Made by a program: the position numbers and the translations under genes | Shown here: one piece after another, positions 36,315 to 45,819 of the stretch | Position numbering within the stretch: position 1 is the first letter of the stretch | Layout of the letters: every line of letters begins with the position of its first letter | Origin: Myroides indicus | GTDB taxonomy: Bacteria > Bacteroidota > Bacteroidia > Flavobacteriales > Flavobacteriaceae | Assembly (NCBI RefSeq): GCF_004364575.1 | Contig: NZ_SOAG01000010.1 | Span: 1-64,000, forward strand | Length of the DNA: 64,000 nucleotides | Reading direction: 5' to 3' | The notes under the pieces: model-generated | What the model was told of the DNA's origin: nothing | Seen by the model: the letters and a program-made list of their open reading frames with translations, nothing else | Databases searched by the model: none

Positions 36315-38132
36315 ATGCGCATTTGTATTCCGTTAATATTATTTTTTTTCTTATTTTTTAGTACCTCTATCCTTGCACAAGAGGTAAAAACTATCGCACA
36401 AGACACTGTTGTCAACAATAAACCGGAACTTATTAACAAAAAGACAAAATTAGGAAGGTTCTTCAATAAGTTAATACTAAAAAGTAATAAAAGACTTATC
36501 TCTAACACACCTGAAATCCAAAACAGCCAACATCTTGAATTAGGACAAGGCAAAATAATCCGAAATATAAATATTACGACCTTAGACCCTTTTGGCTATT
36601 CAGATTCGGATTCTCTAAAAAAACCAGATAAAAAACTAGAAGCCTTAGGAAATAATTTACACCTTAAAACAAAGAAATTTACAATCCGAAATTTTTTACT
36701 TTTTAAAGAGGGTGATATATTTGACTCACTCAAAGTCAGAGAAAGTGAGCGTTTAATTCGTACACAGCGCTATGTAAGACGAGTTTCTATTTATCCCATT
36801 CCCATTACTAATTCTCCCGATTCGGTTGATATTTTGGTGCGCGAATTAGATTCATGGAGTATTTACCCCACAGGATCCTTATCTACTTCAAGCGGAAGAC
36901 TCAGACTTAACGATCGGAATTTTGGAGGATTCGGTCATGATTTAACAGTGCAATACCAACGCAGGTTTAGCGAAAAAAGTGACGGTTACATGTTTAACTA
37001 TCGCGTAAACAATATTCAAAACACCTTTGTCCGAACCGAACTGCAGTACAATTTAGATGTTTGGGGCAACTATATCAAAAGCGCAGCAGTTGATCGACCT
37101 TTTTATTCTCCTTATGCAAAATGGGCAGCTGGAGCTAGTTTATACCAACGCTTTTTACGCGATTCTCTCCCCGACAAAAGTATGACTTATAAGCTTCAAG
37201 CTTTTAAATATAATACTTTCGACATTTGGGCAGGATATTCTATTCCTCTTTTTAAAAAATATGATAACCAGCCTGTTATAACCAATTTAAGAACATCTTT
37301 TAGGTTTAACAATCAAAAATTTATAGAATCTCCGGAATATGCCTATGATACTTTAGGCTATTACCGGGATCAAAAAACATATTTAGCTTCTATCAGTCTA
37401 AGCTCTATTAATTTTATTCGGGATCGCTTTATCTTTCATTACAATTTAATTGAAGACGTTCCGGTAGGAAAAATTTTTGCAATTACTGGTGGTTTTAAAG
37501 ACCAATATCGCAAACGGAGGTCTTATTTTGGTGCAAAATTAGCCATGGGCGGATATACCAAACTCGGCTATTTTGCTACAGATTTGGAATGGGGGAGTTA
37601 TTTTTACGGTCGCCACGCCGAACAAGGTGCTTTTAAATTTGAAGGTACTTATTTTACGAAATTATTCATATGGGGAGACTGGCGTTTCAGGCATTTTTTT
37701 AATCCTCAATTACTAATCGGATATAACAGATATGACCACGTTGGGGACGAACTTAGAGTTGAAAGCGTTATTCAAGGAATCCGAGCATCAAAGGTAACAG
37801 GTATTAGAAGATTATCTCTCGCATATCAATGGCAATCTTACGCTCCATATGAATGGAAAGGTTTTCGTTTTAACCCTTTTTTAAGTATTGAAGGAGCCTT
37901 TATCGGAGATGGCAGCAAACAATTTTTAGACCCTAAATTGTACTCCAGAATCAGTCTTGGTTTTGTGGCAAATAACGACTACCTCGTATTTAGCAGTATT
38001 GCTATTTCGTTAGTATATTACCCTACGATGCCAGATTCCGGACACAGCGTTTTCTTTGCTAATTCCAGACAGTATAACGTTGATTTACCAAGTTTTAATT
38101 ACGCCAGACCGCAAACCGTGTCGTATTACTAA
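36315..38132 (+). CDS. POTRA-domain outer-membrane beta-barrel protein (Omp85-like)
   Basis: The 605-residue protein has a signal peptide (MRICIPLILFFFLFF...LAQ), a variable linker (about 22-75), one POTRA-like domain (about 78-180: RNINITTLDPFGYS, the KFTIRNFLLFKEGD segment, VRRVSIYPIP, VDILVRELDSW), and a long C-terminal region of alternating beta strands with aromatic girdles consistent with a 16-strand barrel. A single POTRA sets it apart from BamA (five) and TamA (three). Its function in outer-membrane assembly or transport is inferred only. Confidence 0.8.
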   Translation: MRICIPLILFFFLFFSTSILAQEVKTIAQDTVVNNKPELINKKTKLGRFFNKLILKSNKRLISNTPEIQNSQHLELGQGKIIRNINITTLDPFGYSDSDSLKKPDKKLEALGNNLHLKTKKFTIRNFLLFKEGDIFDSLKVRESERLIRTQRYVRRVSIYPIPITNSPDSVDILVRELDSWSIYPTGSLSTSSGRLRLNDRNFGGFGHDLTVQYQRRFSEKSDGYMFNYRVNNIQNTFVRTELQYNLDVWGNYIKSAAVDRPFYSPYAKWAAGASLYQRFLRDSLPDKSMTYKLQAFKYNTFDIWAGYSIPLFKKYDNQPVITNLRTSFRFNNQKFIESPEYAYDTLGYYRDQKTYLASISLSSINFIRDRFIFHYNLIEDVPVGKIFAITGGFKDQYRKRRSYFGAKLAMGGYTKLGYFATDLEWGSYFYGRHAEQGAFKFEGTYFTKLFIWGDWRFRHFFNPQLLIGYNRYDHVGDELRVESVIQGIRASKVTGIRRLSLAYQWQSYAPYEWKGFRFNPFLSIEGAFIGDGSKQFLDPKLYSRISLGFVANNDYLVFSSIAISLVYYPTMPDSGHSVFFANSRQYNVDLPSFNYARPQTVSYY

Positions 38133-38133
38133 T

Positions 38134-38176
38134 AAAAAAATCAGTAAGTCTTTTTAAGGCTTACTGATTTTTTTAA
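38134..38176. terminator. bidirectional terminator
   Basis: A 15-bp stem AAAAAAATCAGTAAG/CTTACTGATTTTTTT (38134-38148 with 38160-38174) lies between the barrel gene and the convergent GlmU-like gene. Confidence 0.87.
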
Positions 38177-38190
38177 AGTATAAGACAGTT

Positions 38191-39348
38191 CTATTTGATT
38201 TCTGCTAAATATCTTATAATATCCTCATCTTCCGGAGTCAAATCCACACTCCTTCTACTCATAACTATTTTCATGGTTTCTATAGCTTTATCAACGTTAT
38301 AAACTTCCGAAGAATCAATTCCACCCCAAGTAAAACTAGGCAGAAAGGTTGCCGGAAAACCTCCTCCGAAAATACTGCTTGAAACACCAACTACGGTTCC
38401 GGTATTAAACATTGTATTGATTCCGCTTCTACTGTGATCACCCATCATTAATCCACAGAATTGTAAGCCTGTATTTTCATATTCCTTTAACTCGTAATTC
38501 CACAATTTAATCGGTGCATAATTATTTTTCAGATTAGAATTATTAGTATCTGCTCCCAGATTACACCACTCTCCCAATACCGAATTTCCTAAAAAACCAT
38601 CATGTCCTTTGTTAGAATAGCCAAATATGACTGAATTATTGATTTCTCCTCCCACTCTGCTGTGTGGGCCTACCGTAGTCGCTCCATAAATTTTAGTTCC
38701 CAGTTTTACTTGTGCATGTTCGCATAATGCAAACGGACCTCTTATGACAGACCCTTCCATAATTTCAGCATCTTTACCGATATAAATTGGTCCTGTAGAA
38801 GCATTCAAAGTTACAAACTCTAATTTAGCGCCTTCTTCAATAAACACATTTTCAGGAGCGATGACGTTATTGCTCTTAGGTATAGGCTGAGATATTCTGC
38901 CTTCGGTCACTATATCAAAATCGACGCGCAAAACCTCATCATTTTTTTGAAAAATATCCCATGTATGCGCAATTTTTATTAATTCTGTTTCATAAGCCAA
39001 CATTTCGTAACGGTCAAAGTCAACTTCTTCCTGTGTATCCTGAACATAAAAAGCCACTATATCTTCCTCATATACCACTGCCTGCATAGGTTCCAGATTT
39101 ACAATCATCTCTACTAATATTTCATTTGGCAAATAAGCAGAATTAATCATTACGTTATTTTCAACTTCTACCATAGGAAACTTTTGGGATAAGTATTCTT
39201 CGGTTACTGTTGTTGTCGTATAACCTAAATATTTTTCCCATTTTTCTCGGATAGTCAGAATTCCTATTCTTATGTCTGCTACAGGACGTGTGAAAGTAAA
39301 AGGCAGCAAAGCTCCTCTCACCTCGCCGTCAAATAAAATATAGTTCAT
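38191..39348 (-). CDS. GlmU-family sugar nucleotidyltransferase-like protein
   Basis: The 385-residue protein has an N-terminal half related to nucleotidyltransferases (NYILFDGEVRGALLPFTFTR), but lacks the canonical LAAGxGxRM signature, and a C-terminal left-handed beta-helix (about 185-345) with hexapeptide repeats such as IGKDAEIMEGS and GTKIYGATTVGPHSRVGG. The Bacteroidota GlmU-like proteins have no confirmed substrate. It is transcribed alone between two terminators. Confidence 0.83.
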   Translation of the reverse strand: MNYILFDGEVRGALLPFTFTRPVADIRIGILTIREKWEKYLGYTTTTVTEEYLSQKFPMVEVENNVMINSAYLPNEILVEMIVNLEPMQAVVYEEDIVAFYVQDTQEEVDFDRYEMLAYETELIKIAHTWDIFQKNDEVLRVDFDIVTEGRISQPIPKSNNVIAPENVFIEEGAKLEFVTLNASTGPIYIGKDAEIMEGSVIRGPFALCEHAQVKLGTKIYGATTVGPHSRVGGEINNSVIFGYSNKGHDGFLGNSVLGEWCNLGADTNNSNLKNNYAPIKLWNYELKEYENTGLQFCGLMMGDHSRSGINTMFNTGTVVGVSSSIFGGGFPATFLPSFTWGGIDSSEVYNVDKAIETMKIVMSRRSVDLTPEDEDIIRYLAEIK

Positions 39349-39420
39349 TTTATAATGCTTTAACTCTCAAAGATAGTGGAAATCGATAAAAAATTACACT
39401 CCACTGCTAATTTTATCCAT

Positions 39421-39452
39421 AAAAAAAGCCTCTGTGAAAACAAAGGCTTTAA
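39421..39452 (-). terminator. terminator of rpmE2
   Basis: The stem AAAGCCT/AGGCTTT (39425-39431 with 39444-39450), with an inner TGT/ACA helix, is followed by a T-run on the minus strand. It lies about 20 bp after the L31 stop. Confidence 0.75.
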
Positions 39453-39472
39453 TATTGTATTTGTAATTCAAA

Positions 39473-39724
39473 TTATTTTTTGAATTTAGCATATTTAGAT
39501 TTAAATTTATCAATACGTCCTGCTGTATCAATAAGTTTGGATTTACCTGTATAAAACGGGTGAGATGTACGAGAAATCTCCATTTTAAACACCGGGTATT
39601 CTACACCGTCAACCTCAATAGTTTCTTTTGTTTCTACTGTTGATTTAGTGATGAATACGTCATCGTTTGACATATCTTTAAATGCTACCAATCTGTAATT
39701 TTCTGGGTGAATACCTTTTTTCAT
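39473..39724 (-). CDS. rpmE2: 50S ribosomal protein L31, type B
   Basis: The 83-residue protein begins [13 protein letters not shown] and contains [12 protein letters not shown] and [14 protein letters not shown]. It has none of the cysteines of the zinc-binding type A L31, so it is the zinc-independent type B form. This is the constitutive L31 of many Bacteroidota. It is monocistronic, with a near-perfect promoter and a leader of about 105 nt that can form hairpins. Confidence 0.96.
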   Translation of the reverse strand: MKKGIHPENYRLVAFKDMSNDDVFITKSTVETKETIEVDGVEYPVFKMEISRTSHPFYTGKSKLIDTAGRIDKFKSKYAKFKK

Positions 39725-39734
39725 AATGTAAATC

Positions 39735-39800
39735 TTGTTATTAAAAGGAGCTGCTTTTCCATTTCGAAGCTTTCTTTATGCAAGAAAGGTGTAAACTTCC
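39735..39800 (-). promoter_or_regulatory. possible structured leader of rpmE2
   Basis: Between the promoter and the L31 ATG the minus-strand transcript can fold a CTTTCTT/AAGAAAG hairpin and, closer to the start, an AAAAG/CTTTT hairpin. A leader-mediated autoregulation by L31, known for other ribosomal proteins, is possible but unproven here. Confidence 0.3.
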
Positions 39801-39837
39801 AACAACTTTTTGTTATACTTATTTTTAATTCAGTGTG

Positions 39838-39868
39838 CAAATTTACAATTTTATTTTAATTACAAAAC
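39838..39868 (-). promoter_or_regulatory. promoter of rpmE2
   Basis: On the minus strand TTTTG, a 17-bp spacer and TAAATTTG match the Bacteroidota consensus TTTG-N17-19-TAnnTTTG almost exactly. Transcription should begin near 39830, leaving a leader of about 105 nt. Confidence 0.75.
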
Positions 39869-39922
39869 AATAATCACTTCTTTTTATAATTTTTATTCCC
39901 TGTTTTTAGCTTTCAATTTTAG

Positions 39923-39930
39923 TATATTTG
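39923..39930 (+). promoter_or_regulatory. -7 promoter box of the DUF4199 operon
   Basis: TATATTTG matches TAnnTTTG, 30 bp before the ATG at 39961. It likely drives DUF4199, the GT2 gene and possibly the phosphohexomutase. Confidence 0.5.
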
Positions 39931-39960
39931 TATCTTTAAACTGTATTTCAATTGATATTA

Positions 39961-40530
39961 ATGAAAAATCCAATTCATAAAGTCGGAATTATTTTCGGAA
40001 TTATTCTGGCGGCTTATTATATTTTATTCAATGTGATTAGTTTTTTCACTAGTCGAAATCTATTTACAGATAAATTTGCTGGTTTTGCCAATATGGGAGT
40101 AATTATAGTCATTGGATTACTTACGATTATCTTAGCCAAAAAAAAAGCAGGAGGATTTCTTACTTTCAGAGAAGCTTTTACACCTTATCTGATTATGGTA
40201 GTTATCGGTGTTAGCACCAATGCTATTACGTATTACCTACTATTCAATTTTGTAGATCCAAGTGCTAAAGAGGAAATTAATAAAACACTTTATGAAATGC
40301 TTGTTCAAACGTTGAACAATTCAGGACTACCGGAAGCCGATATCCAAGATCAATTGAATAAAGCCAGCAAATTAGATCAGTTTCAGTTTAAATCACAGCT
40401 ATTTTCATGGGCAGGCAGTATTCTAAGAAATTCTATTTTGGGATTGTTTTTGGCTGCTATCTTTAAAAATAAATCTGAATTTTCACCTCTGAAGCAAGAG
40501 GAATCAAACGATATTAAAGTAACCGAATAG
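39961..40530 (+). CDS. DUF4199 membrane protein
   Basis: I start at the ATG at 39961 because an in-frame TTG upstream is less likely. The 189-residue protein has four membrane helices and the DUF4199 pattern, including the AGGFLTFREAF loop. The large polar loop (about 112-145) lies before the last helix. In flavobacteria a DUF4199 gene commonly precedes a family 2 glycosyltransferase; here the glycosyltransferase ATG directly abuts this stop. A role in the same lipid-linked sugar transfer is inference. Confidence 0.8.
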   Translation: MKNPIHKVGIIFGIILAAYYILFNVISFFTSRNLFTDKFAGFANMGVIIVIGLLTIILAKKKAGGFLTFREAFTPYLIMVVIGVSTNAITYYLLFNFVDPSAKEEINKTLYEMLVQTLNNSGLPEADIQDQLNKASKLDQFQFKSQLFSWAGSILRNSILGLFLAAIFKNKSEFSPLKQEESNDIKVTE

Positions 40531-41499
40531 ATGAATCTGTCCATAGTCATTCCTTTATTAAACGAAGCAGAGTCGTTACCCGAACTATACAGATGGATAA
40601 CCGATGTTATGCACAAAAACAGTTTTTCGTATGAGATTTTGTTTATTGATGATGGAAGCAAAGACAATTCATGGAAAATCATCTCCGGATTTACTGCTGC
40701 CGACCCAAGCGTCAAGGGAATAAGATTTCAACATAATTTTGGCAAATCACAGGCTTTACACGCCGGTTTTGAACAAACTAAAGGTGATGTTATTATCACT
40801 ATGGACGCTGATTTACAAGACAGTCCGGAAGAAATCCCGGAGCTGTACAGAATGATTATTCAGGATGATTTTGATTTGGTTTCCGGCTGGAAAAAAAAGA
40901 GATATGATTCTGTTATATCCAAAAACATACCTTCTAAATTGTTCAATTGGGCTGCACGTAAAACTTCGGGCGTAAAACTGCACGATTTTAACTGCGGACT
41001 CAAAGCATATAAAAAAGACGTTGTCAAAAACATTGAAGTTTTTGGAGAAATGCACCGTTATATACCCGTTTTAGCAAAAAATGAGGGATTTGATAAAATA
41101 GGCGAAAAAATAGTGATACATCAGGCGCGAAAATACGGAACCACTAAATTCGGAGCCAGCCGCTTTATTAACGGTTTTCTGGATTTAATTACCATCTGGT
41201 TTCTGTCCAAATTTGGCAAACGTCCCATGCACCTTTTCGGCGCACTTGGCGTTTTAATGTTTATCATCGGCTTTATTTCAGCCTGCGTAATCGGGGCTCA
41301 AAAACTGTATAAGATTTACACTCATCAACCTGCAATTCTGATAACCAGTGATCCGTGGTTTTATATTGCCCTCACCACAATGATTATTGGTACCCAGCTT
41401 TTTTTGGCAGGTTTTTTGGGAGAAATCATACTCAAAACGAGAACAAATATTCAACGATATAAAGTTGCTGAATCCATAGGATTAACAACTTCAAAATAA
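40531..41499 (+). CDS. family 2 glycosyltransferase, DPM1/ArnC-like
   Basis: The 322-residue protein has a GT2 catalytic domain (SIVIPLLNEAESLPEL, FIDDGSKDNSW, and a DAD metal motif in ITMDADLQDSPEEIP), followed by two membrane helices (about 232-255 and 270-295), as in enzymes that load sugars on polyprenyl phosphate. It begins right after the DUF4199 stop. The donor sugar is unknown. Confidence 0.9.
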   Translation: MNLSIVIPLLNEAESLPELYRWITDVMHKNSFSYEILFIDDGSKDNSWKIISGFTAADPSVKGIRFQHNFGKSQALHAGFEQTKGDVIITMDADLQDSPEEIPELYRMIIQDDFDLVSGWKKKRYDSVISKNIPSKLFNWAARKTSGVKLHDFNCGLKAYKKDVVKNIEVFGEMHRYIPVLAKNEGFDKIGEKIVIHQARKYGTTKFGASRFINGFLDLITIWFLSKFGKRPMHLFGALGVLMFIIGFISACVIGAQKLYKIYTHQPAILITSDPWFYIALTTMIIGTQLFLAGFLGEIILKTRTNIQRYKVAESIGLTTSK

Positions 41500-41507
41500 A
41501 TAAGATA

Positions 41508-43235
41508 ATGCATATAGAAAAAGATATTCTAGAAAAAGCCGGACAATGGCTAAAAGCTCCTTTTGATACAGCTACACAACAGACTGTTCAAAATATGATA
41601 GATACAGACACAGCACTACTCAATGACAGTTTTTATAAAAATCTGGAATTCGGAACAGGCGGAATGCGTGGTGTTATGGGAATCGGAACCAATCGCATCA
41701 ATAAATACACCTTGGGAAAAAACACACAAGGATTGTCCAATTACTTGAAAAAATCTTTCCCGAACGAAGAGCTTAAAGTTGCAATTAATTACGATTGCCG
41801 CCACAATAGCCAAAAATTGGCAAAATTGGTAGCCGATGTTTTTACTGCAAACGGAATAAGGGTTTTCTTGTTTTCAGAAATGCGTCCAACTCCCGAACTT
41901 TCTTTTGCGGTACGTTATTATAAATGTCAGATGGGAATTGTACTGACAGCATCTCATAATCCGCCGGAATACAACGGATATAAAGTATATTGGGAAGATG
42001 GCGGACAGATTGTTCCTCCAAACGATTCCGAAGCTATTGAGGAGATTAATCAGCTCACCTATGAAGAAATAAACTTTAACGGAGACGACTCTTTAATTAC
42101 CTATGTTGGAGAAGAACTCGACAATGCTTTTATTGCCTCCACTCTCGAAAACGCAAGCTTTAATACACCACAAACAGCGAAAGATAATTTAAAAATAGCC
42201 TACACTTCTTTACACGGAACATCCATCAAACTAATTCCCAAAACACTGGAAAATGCGGGATATAAAAATGTTTTCATCGTAGAAGAACAAGCAGAACCTA
42301 ACGGCGATTTTCCTACCGTAAAATCTCCTAATCCCGAAGAGCCGGAAGCGTTAACCATGGCGTTGCAGCTTGCTGATGAAAAAGAAGCAGACATCGTTAT
42401 CGGAACCGACCCTGATTCTGACCGAATCGGAATTGGTGTAAGAGACCTGAACGGAAATATGAAACTGCTGAACGGCAATGAGACGATGGTTGTAATGACC
42501 GGTTTTTTACTGGAACAATGGAAACGAAACAAAGGATTTAAAGGCAATGAATTTATTGGTTCTACCATTGTATCAACCCCTATGATGCTGGATCTGGCAG
42601 AAAGCTACGGTGTGGAATGCAAGGTAGGATTAACCGGCTTTAAATGGATTGCTAAATTTATAAAAGAGTTTCCCGACCAACAATTTATCGGAGGAGGCGA
42701 GGAAAGCTTTGGCTATATGATTGGCGATGCTGTTCGAGATAAGGATGCTGTTGCTTCTGCCCTGCTGGTTTGTGAAATTGCAGCTTTGGCAAAAGCCTCA
42801 GGCAGTTCGTTTTATCAAGAATTAATGAATTTATATATCGACCATCGCTATTACAAAGAATACCTGATATCATTGGTTAAAAAAGGAATTTCCGGAGCTG
42901 AGGAGATCAAACAAATGATGATAGATTTACGCGAAAATCCACTAGCAAAAATTAACGGGCAACGTGTGGTTTTTATTGAAGATTACCAGAACAGTACAGC
43001 CAAAAATTTAATTTCGGGCGAAGTTGAACTGATTTCCATTCCCAAATCCAATGTTTTAATTTATTATCTGGAAGACGGTACTAAAATAGCAGCAAGACCA
43101 AGCGGAACGGAACCTAAAATAAAATTCTATTTCAGTGTTTGCGATACTCTGAACAGTCTTTCAGAAATCGAACAAACAGACAATCTCTTAAACACAAGAA
43201 TACAAGCAGTTATAACCGAAATGAAATTAAATTAA
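41508..43235 (+). CDS. phosphoglucomutase/phosphomannomutase family protein
   Basis: The 575-residue alpha-D-phosphohexomutase has the phosphoserine loop TASHNPPEYNGYK (Ser near 148), the metal loop GTDPDSDRIG, the sugar-binding GGEESFG loop, and the phosphate-binding RPSGTEPKIKFY near the C-terminus. It should interconvert hexose 1- and 6-phosphates in the cytoplasm and feed nucleotide sugars to glycosyltransferases such as its neighbour. It starts 8 bp after the GT2 stop. Confidence 0.93.
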   Translation: MHIEKDILEKAGQWLKAPFDTATQQTVQNMIDTDTALLNDSFYKNLEFGTGGMRGVMGIGTNRINKYTLGKNTQGLSNYLKKSFPNEELKVAINYDCRHNSQKLAKLVADVFTANGIRVFLFSEMRPTPELSFAVRYYKCQMGIVLTASHNPPEYNGYKVYWEDGGQIVPPNDSEAIEEINQLTYEEINFNGDDSLITYVGEELDNAFIASTLENASFNTPQTAKDNLKIAYTSLHGTSIKLIPKTLENAGYKNVFIVEEQAEPNGDFPTVKSPNPEEPEALTMALQLADEKEADIVIGTDPDSDRIGIGVRDLNGNMKLLNGNETMVVMTGFLLEQWKRNKGFKGNEFIGSTIVSTPMMLDLAESYGVECKVGLTGFKWIAKFIKEFPDQQFIGGGEESFGYMIGDAVRDKDAVASALLVCEIAALAKASGSSFYQELMNLYIDHRYYKEYLISLVKKGISGAEEIKQMMIDLRENPLAKINGQRVVFIEDYQNSTAKNLISGEVELISIPKSNVLIYYLEDGTKIAARPSGTEPKIKFYFSVCDTLNSLSEIEQTDNLLNTRIQAVITEMKLN

Positions 43236-43287
43236 AATATAAGCCTCATAAAAATTTATTTTTTAGTTTTCAATAGTTTACAAACTT

Positions 43288-45117
43288 ATGAACGAATATT
43301 TTAAGAAAATTATCCGCTTTGCAAAGCCATATAAAATATATGCTTACCTGAACATTTTTTTCAATATTTTATATGCTTTGTTCAGTGCCTTATCTTTTAT
43401 TGCCCTAATTCCTATGTTAGATGTCTTATTTGGTGAAACAAAACCAATAGAAGAGAAACCTATCTATACTGGAATGAGTCATTTAAAAGATTACTTGCAA
43501 AGTTCTATGTCTTATGAATTACACCAATATTCTGTTGAACACGGCGCACAATATACGCTGATGGCACTAGCCTCTATCATTATAACATTGTTTTTGCTAA
43601 AAAATTTGTTCAATTATTGGGCAATGTATTTTATTACATTTTTACGCAATGGTGTACTCAAAGACATCCGCAATGCTATGTATAAAAAATCATTAGAACT
43701 GCCTTTATCCTTTTTTTCCGAAAAACGAAAAGGAGATGTAATTTCCCGAATCACATCAGACGTTTTGGAAATCCAGCATTCCTTCCTTTCTATTTTAGAG
43801 GTCCTGGTTCGCGAACCCCTAACCATAGTATTTACAATAGCTGCGATGTTTTTTATCAATACGGAACTCACTATTTTTGTATTTGTTTTTGTTCCGGTAT
43901 CTGGTTTTGTTATTTCTAAAGTAGGAAAAACCTTAAAGAAAAGCTCACAAAAAGCATCGGAAGAACAAGGTTATTTTTTATCTGTCATCGAAGAATCGTT
44001 AGCTGGATTAAAAGTGATAAAAAGCTTTAATGCTGAAAAGAATTTCAATAAAAAATTTCAAGATTCTACTCAGACTTTTTACGAACTAAACAACAAAATT
44101 TTAAATCGACAAAACCTTTCGTCTCCTCTCAGTGAGTTTTTAGGTATTGTTACTATCGCTGTTCTGTTAGTGTATGGAGGTCATTTGGTTTTAGTTGATC
44201 AATCATTAACCGGAGCTGCTTTTATCGGATATATAACTTTAGCATATAATATCTTGACGCCGGCAAAAGCAATGTCTAAGGCTTCCTATAGCTTAAAAAG
44301 AGGAAATGCCGCAGCAGAACGAGTACTTGAAATTTTAGAACAAAAAAACCCTATTTCCAACGCAGTTAATGCCACTAAAAAAGCAACTTTTGATAACGAG
44401 ATCAGTATTGAAAATATTAGTTTTAAGTACGAAAAAGAATATGTTTTAAACGACTTTACTCTTAAAATCCCAAAAGGAAAATCCGTTGCTTTGGTGGGGC
44501 AATCCGGAAGCGGAAAAAGTACTATTGCCAATCTGCTGACACGATTTTGGGATATAGACAAAGGGGCTATCAAAATTGACAATCAGGATATCCGTGAAAT
44601 TGACATCGATGATTTACGCAACTTAATCGGATTAGTCACACAGGACAGTATTTTGTTTAACGACACGATCAAAAATAACCTTTTGCTGGGCAAAGAAAAT
44701 GCCACAGACGAAGAAATCATTAATGCGCTCCAAATTGCCAATGCCTACGAGTTTGTCAAAGATTTACCCGAAGGAATCCACACCAATATAGGCGATTCGG
44801 GCAACAAGCTTTCAGGCGGGCAAAAACAGCGGCTATCCATTGCCAGAGCAGTGCTCAAAAATCCGCCGATTATGATTTTGGACGAAGCTACTTCGGCACT
44901 GGACACCGAAAGCGAAAAATTAGTTCAGGTTGCTTTAGAAAACATGATGAAAAACAGAACCTCTGTTGTTATTGCCCATCGCCTTTCTACCATTCAAAAT
45001 GCAGATTGGATTGTTGTAATGCAAAAAGGAAAAATAGTAGAACAAGGCACGCACGAAAATCTTTTAAAACAAAACGGAACGTACGCCAAACTGGTCTCAC
45101 TTCAAACATTGGATTAG
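43288..45117 (+). CDS. ABC exporter, MsbA-like permease-ATPase fusion
   Basis: The 609-residue protein joins a six-helix exporter domain (about 1-330) and an ATPase domain (about 370-600) with Walker A GQSGSGKST, signature LSGGQKQRLS and Walker B MILDEATSALD. It resembles the MsbA/lipid flippase group; lipid A export is plausible but not shown. Its stop is followed immediately by the start of the DUF2971 gene, suggesting coupled translation. Confidence 0.9.
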   Translation: MNEYFKKIIRFAKPYKIYAYLNIFFNILYALFSALSFIALIPMLDVLFGETKPIEEKPIYTGMSHLKDYLQSSMSYELHQYSVEHGAQYTLMALASIIITLFLLKNLFNYWAMYFITFLRNGVLKDIRNAMYKKSLELPLSFFSEKRKGDVISRITSDVLEIQHSFLSILEVLVREPLTIVFTIAAMFFINTELTIFVFVFVPVSGFVISKVGKTLKKSSQKASEEQGYFLSVIEESLAGLKVIKSFNAEKNFNKKFQDSTQTFYELNNKILNRQNLSSPLSEFLGIVTIAVLLVYGGHLVLVDQSLTGAAFIGYITLAYNILTPAKAMSKASYSLKRGNAAAERVLEILEQKNPISNAVNATKKATFDNEISIENISFKYEKEYVLNDFTLKIPKGKSVALVGQSGSGKSTIANLLTRFWDIDKGAIKIDNQDIREIDIDDLRNLIGLVTQDSILFNDTIKNNLLLGKENATDEEIINALQIANAYEFVKDLPEGIHTNIGDSGNKLSGGQKQRLSIARAVLKNPPIMILDEATSALDTESEKLVQVALENMMKNRTSVVIAHRLSTIQNADWIVVMQKGKIVEQGTHENLLKQNGTYAKLVSLQTLD

Positions 45118-45819
45118 ATGTACACTGAAAATAAAAACTTAAAACTCCCCGGTAATCCAGATACTATTATCTGGAAGTACTTGGATTTGTCCAAATTTTT
45201 GGATCTTTTACTTTCCAAAAAAATGTTTATGTCCCGGTCAGATAAGTTTGAAGATCAGTACGAAGGTACATTTAGCGAACCTACTTATGAAGAAATAAAG
45301 CAAATAGCAGTTAATAATCCAGAGTTTTTAAACTACTACAAACAGCGAAGAAAAAATATTGTTATCAGCAGCTGGCATATTAACGAATATGAATCATTTG
45401 CCATGTGGCAGATTTTTACCAAAAACAATGAAGGATTAGCTATTCAATCCACCGTAGGACGATTAAAAGAAGCTTTTCACGCTGAAGATCGCATTACACA
45501 ATATATTGGTGAAGTAGATTATATCGATTACAAAAAAGAATACATCCCTTTTGATGATGATTTTTTTCCTTTTTTGTTTAAGAGAAAAAGTTTTCAATAC
45601 GAAAAAGAAATTCGGGTTATTTCTGACGTAACTCCTCTTAATCTCTCTGTTAACGAAGGAATCAAAATTCAAACTGACATTCAGAAGTTAATTGAAAAAA
45701 TATATATACATCCCAAATCTGAGAACTGGTACAAAAAACTGGTAATAGAACTAATGGACAAATTGGAATTTAATTTTTCTGTCGAAAAATCAGATTTGGA
45801 AAGCGATATTTTAATCTAA
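45118..45819 (+). CDS. DUF2971 domain protein
   Basis: The 233-residue soluble protein has the DUF2971 pattern: WKYLDLSKFLDLL, MSRSDKFEDQYEG, the SSWHINEYESFAMWQIF segment and a C-terminal EIRVISD. DUF2971 has no assigned biochemical role; members occur in defence-like and housekeeping contexts. Here it is squeezed between msbA-like and pncB with 0-bp junctions on both sides (45117/45118 and 45819/45820), which argues for co-expression. Confidence 0.8.
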   Translation: MYTENKNLKLPGNPDTIIWKYLDLSKFLDLLLSKKMFMSRSDKFEDQYEGTFSEPTYEEIKQIAVNNPEFLNYYKQRRKNIVISSWHINEYESFAMWQIFTKNNEGLAIQSTVGRLKEAFHAEDRITQYIGEVDYIDYKKEYIPFDDDFFPFLFKRKSFQYEKEIRVISDVTPLNLSVNEGIKIQTDIQKLIEKIYIHPKSENWYKKLVIELMDKLEFNFSVEKSDLESDILI

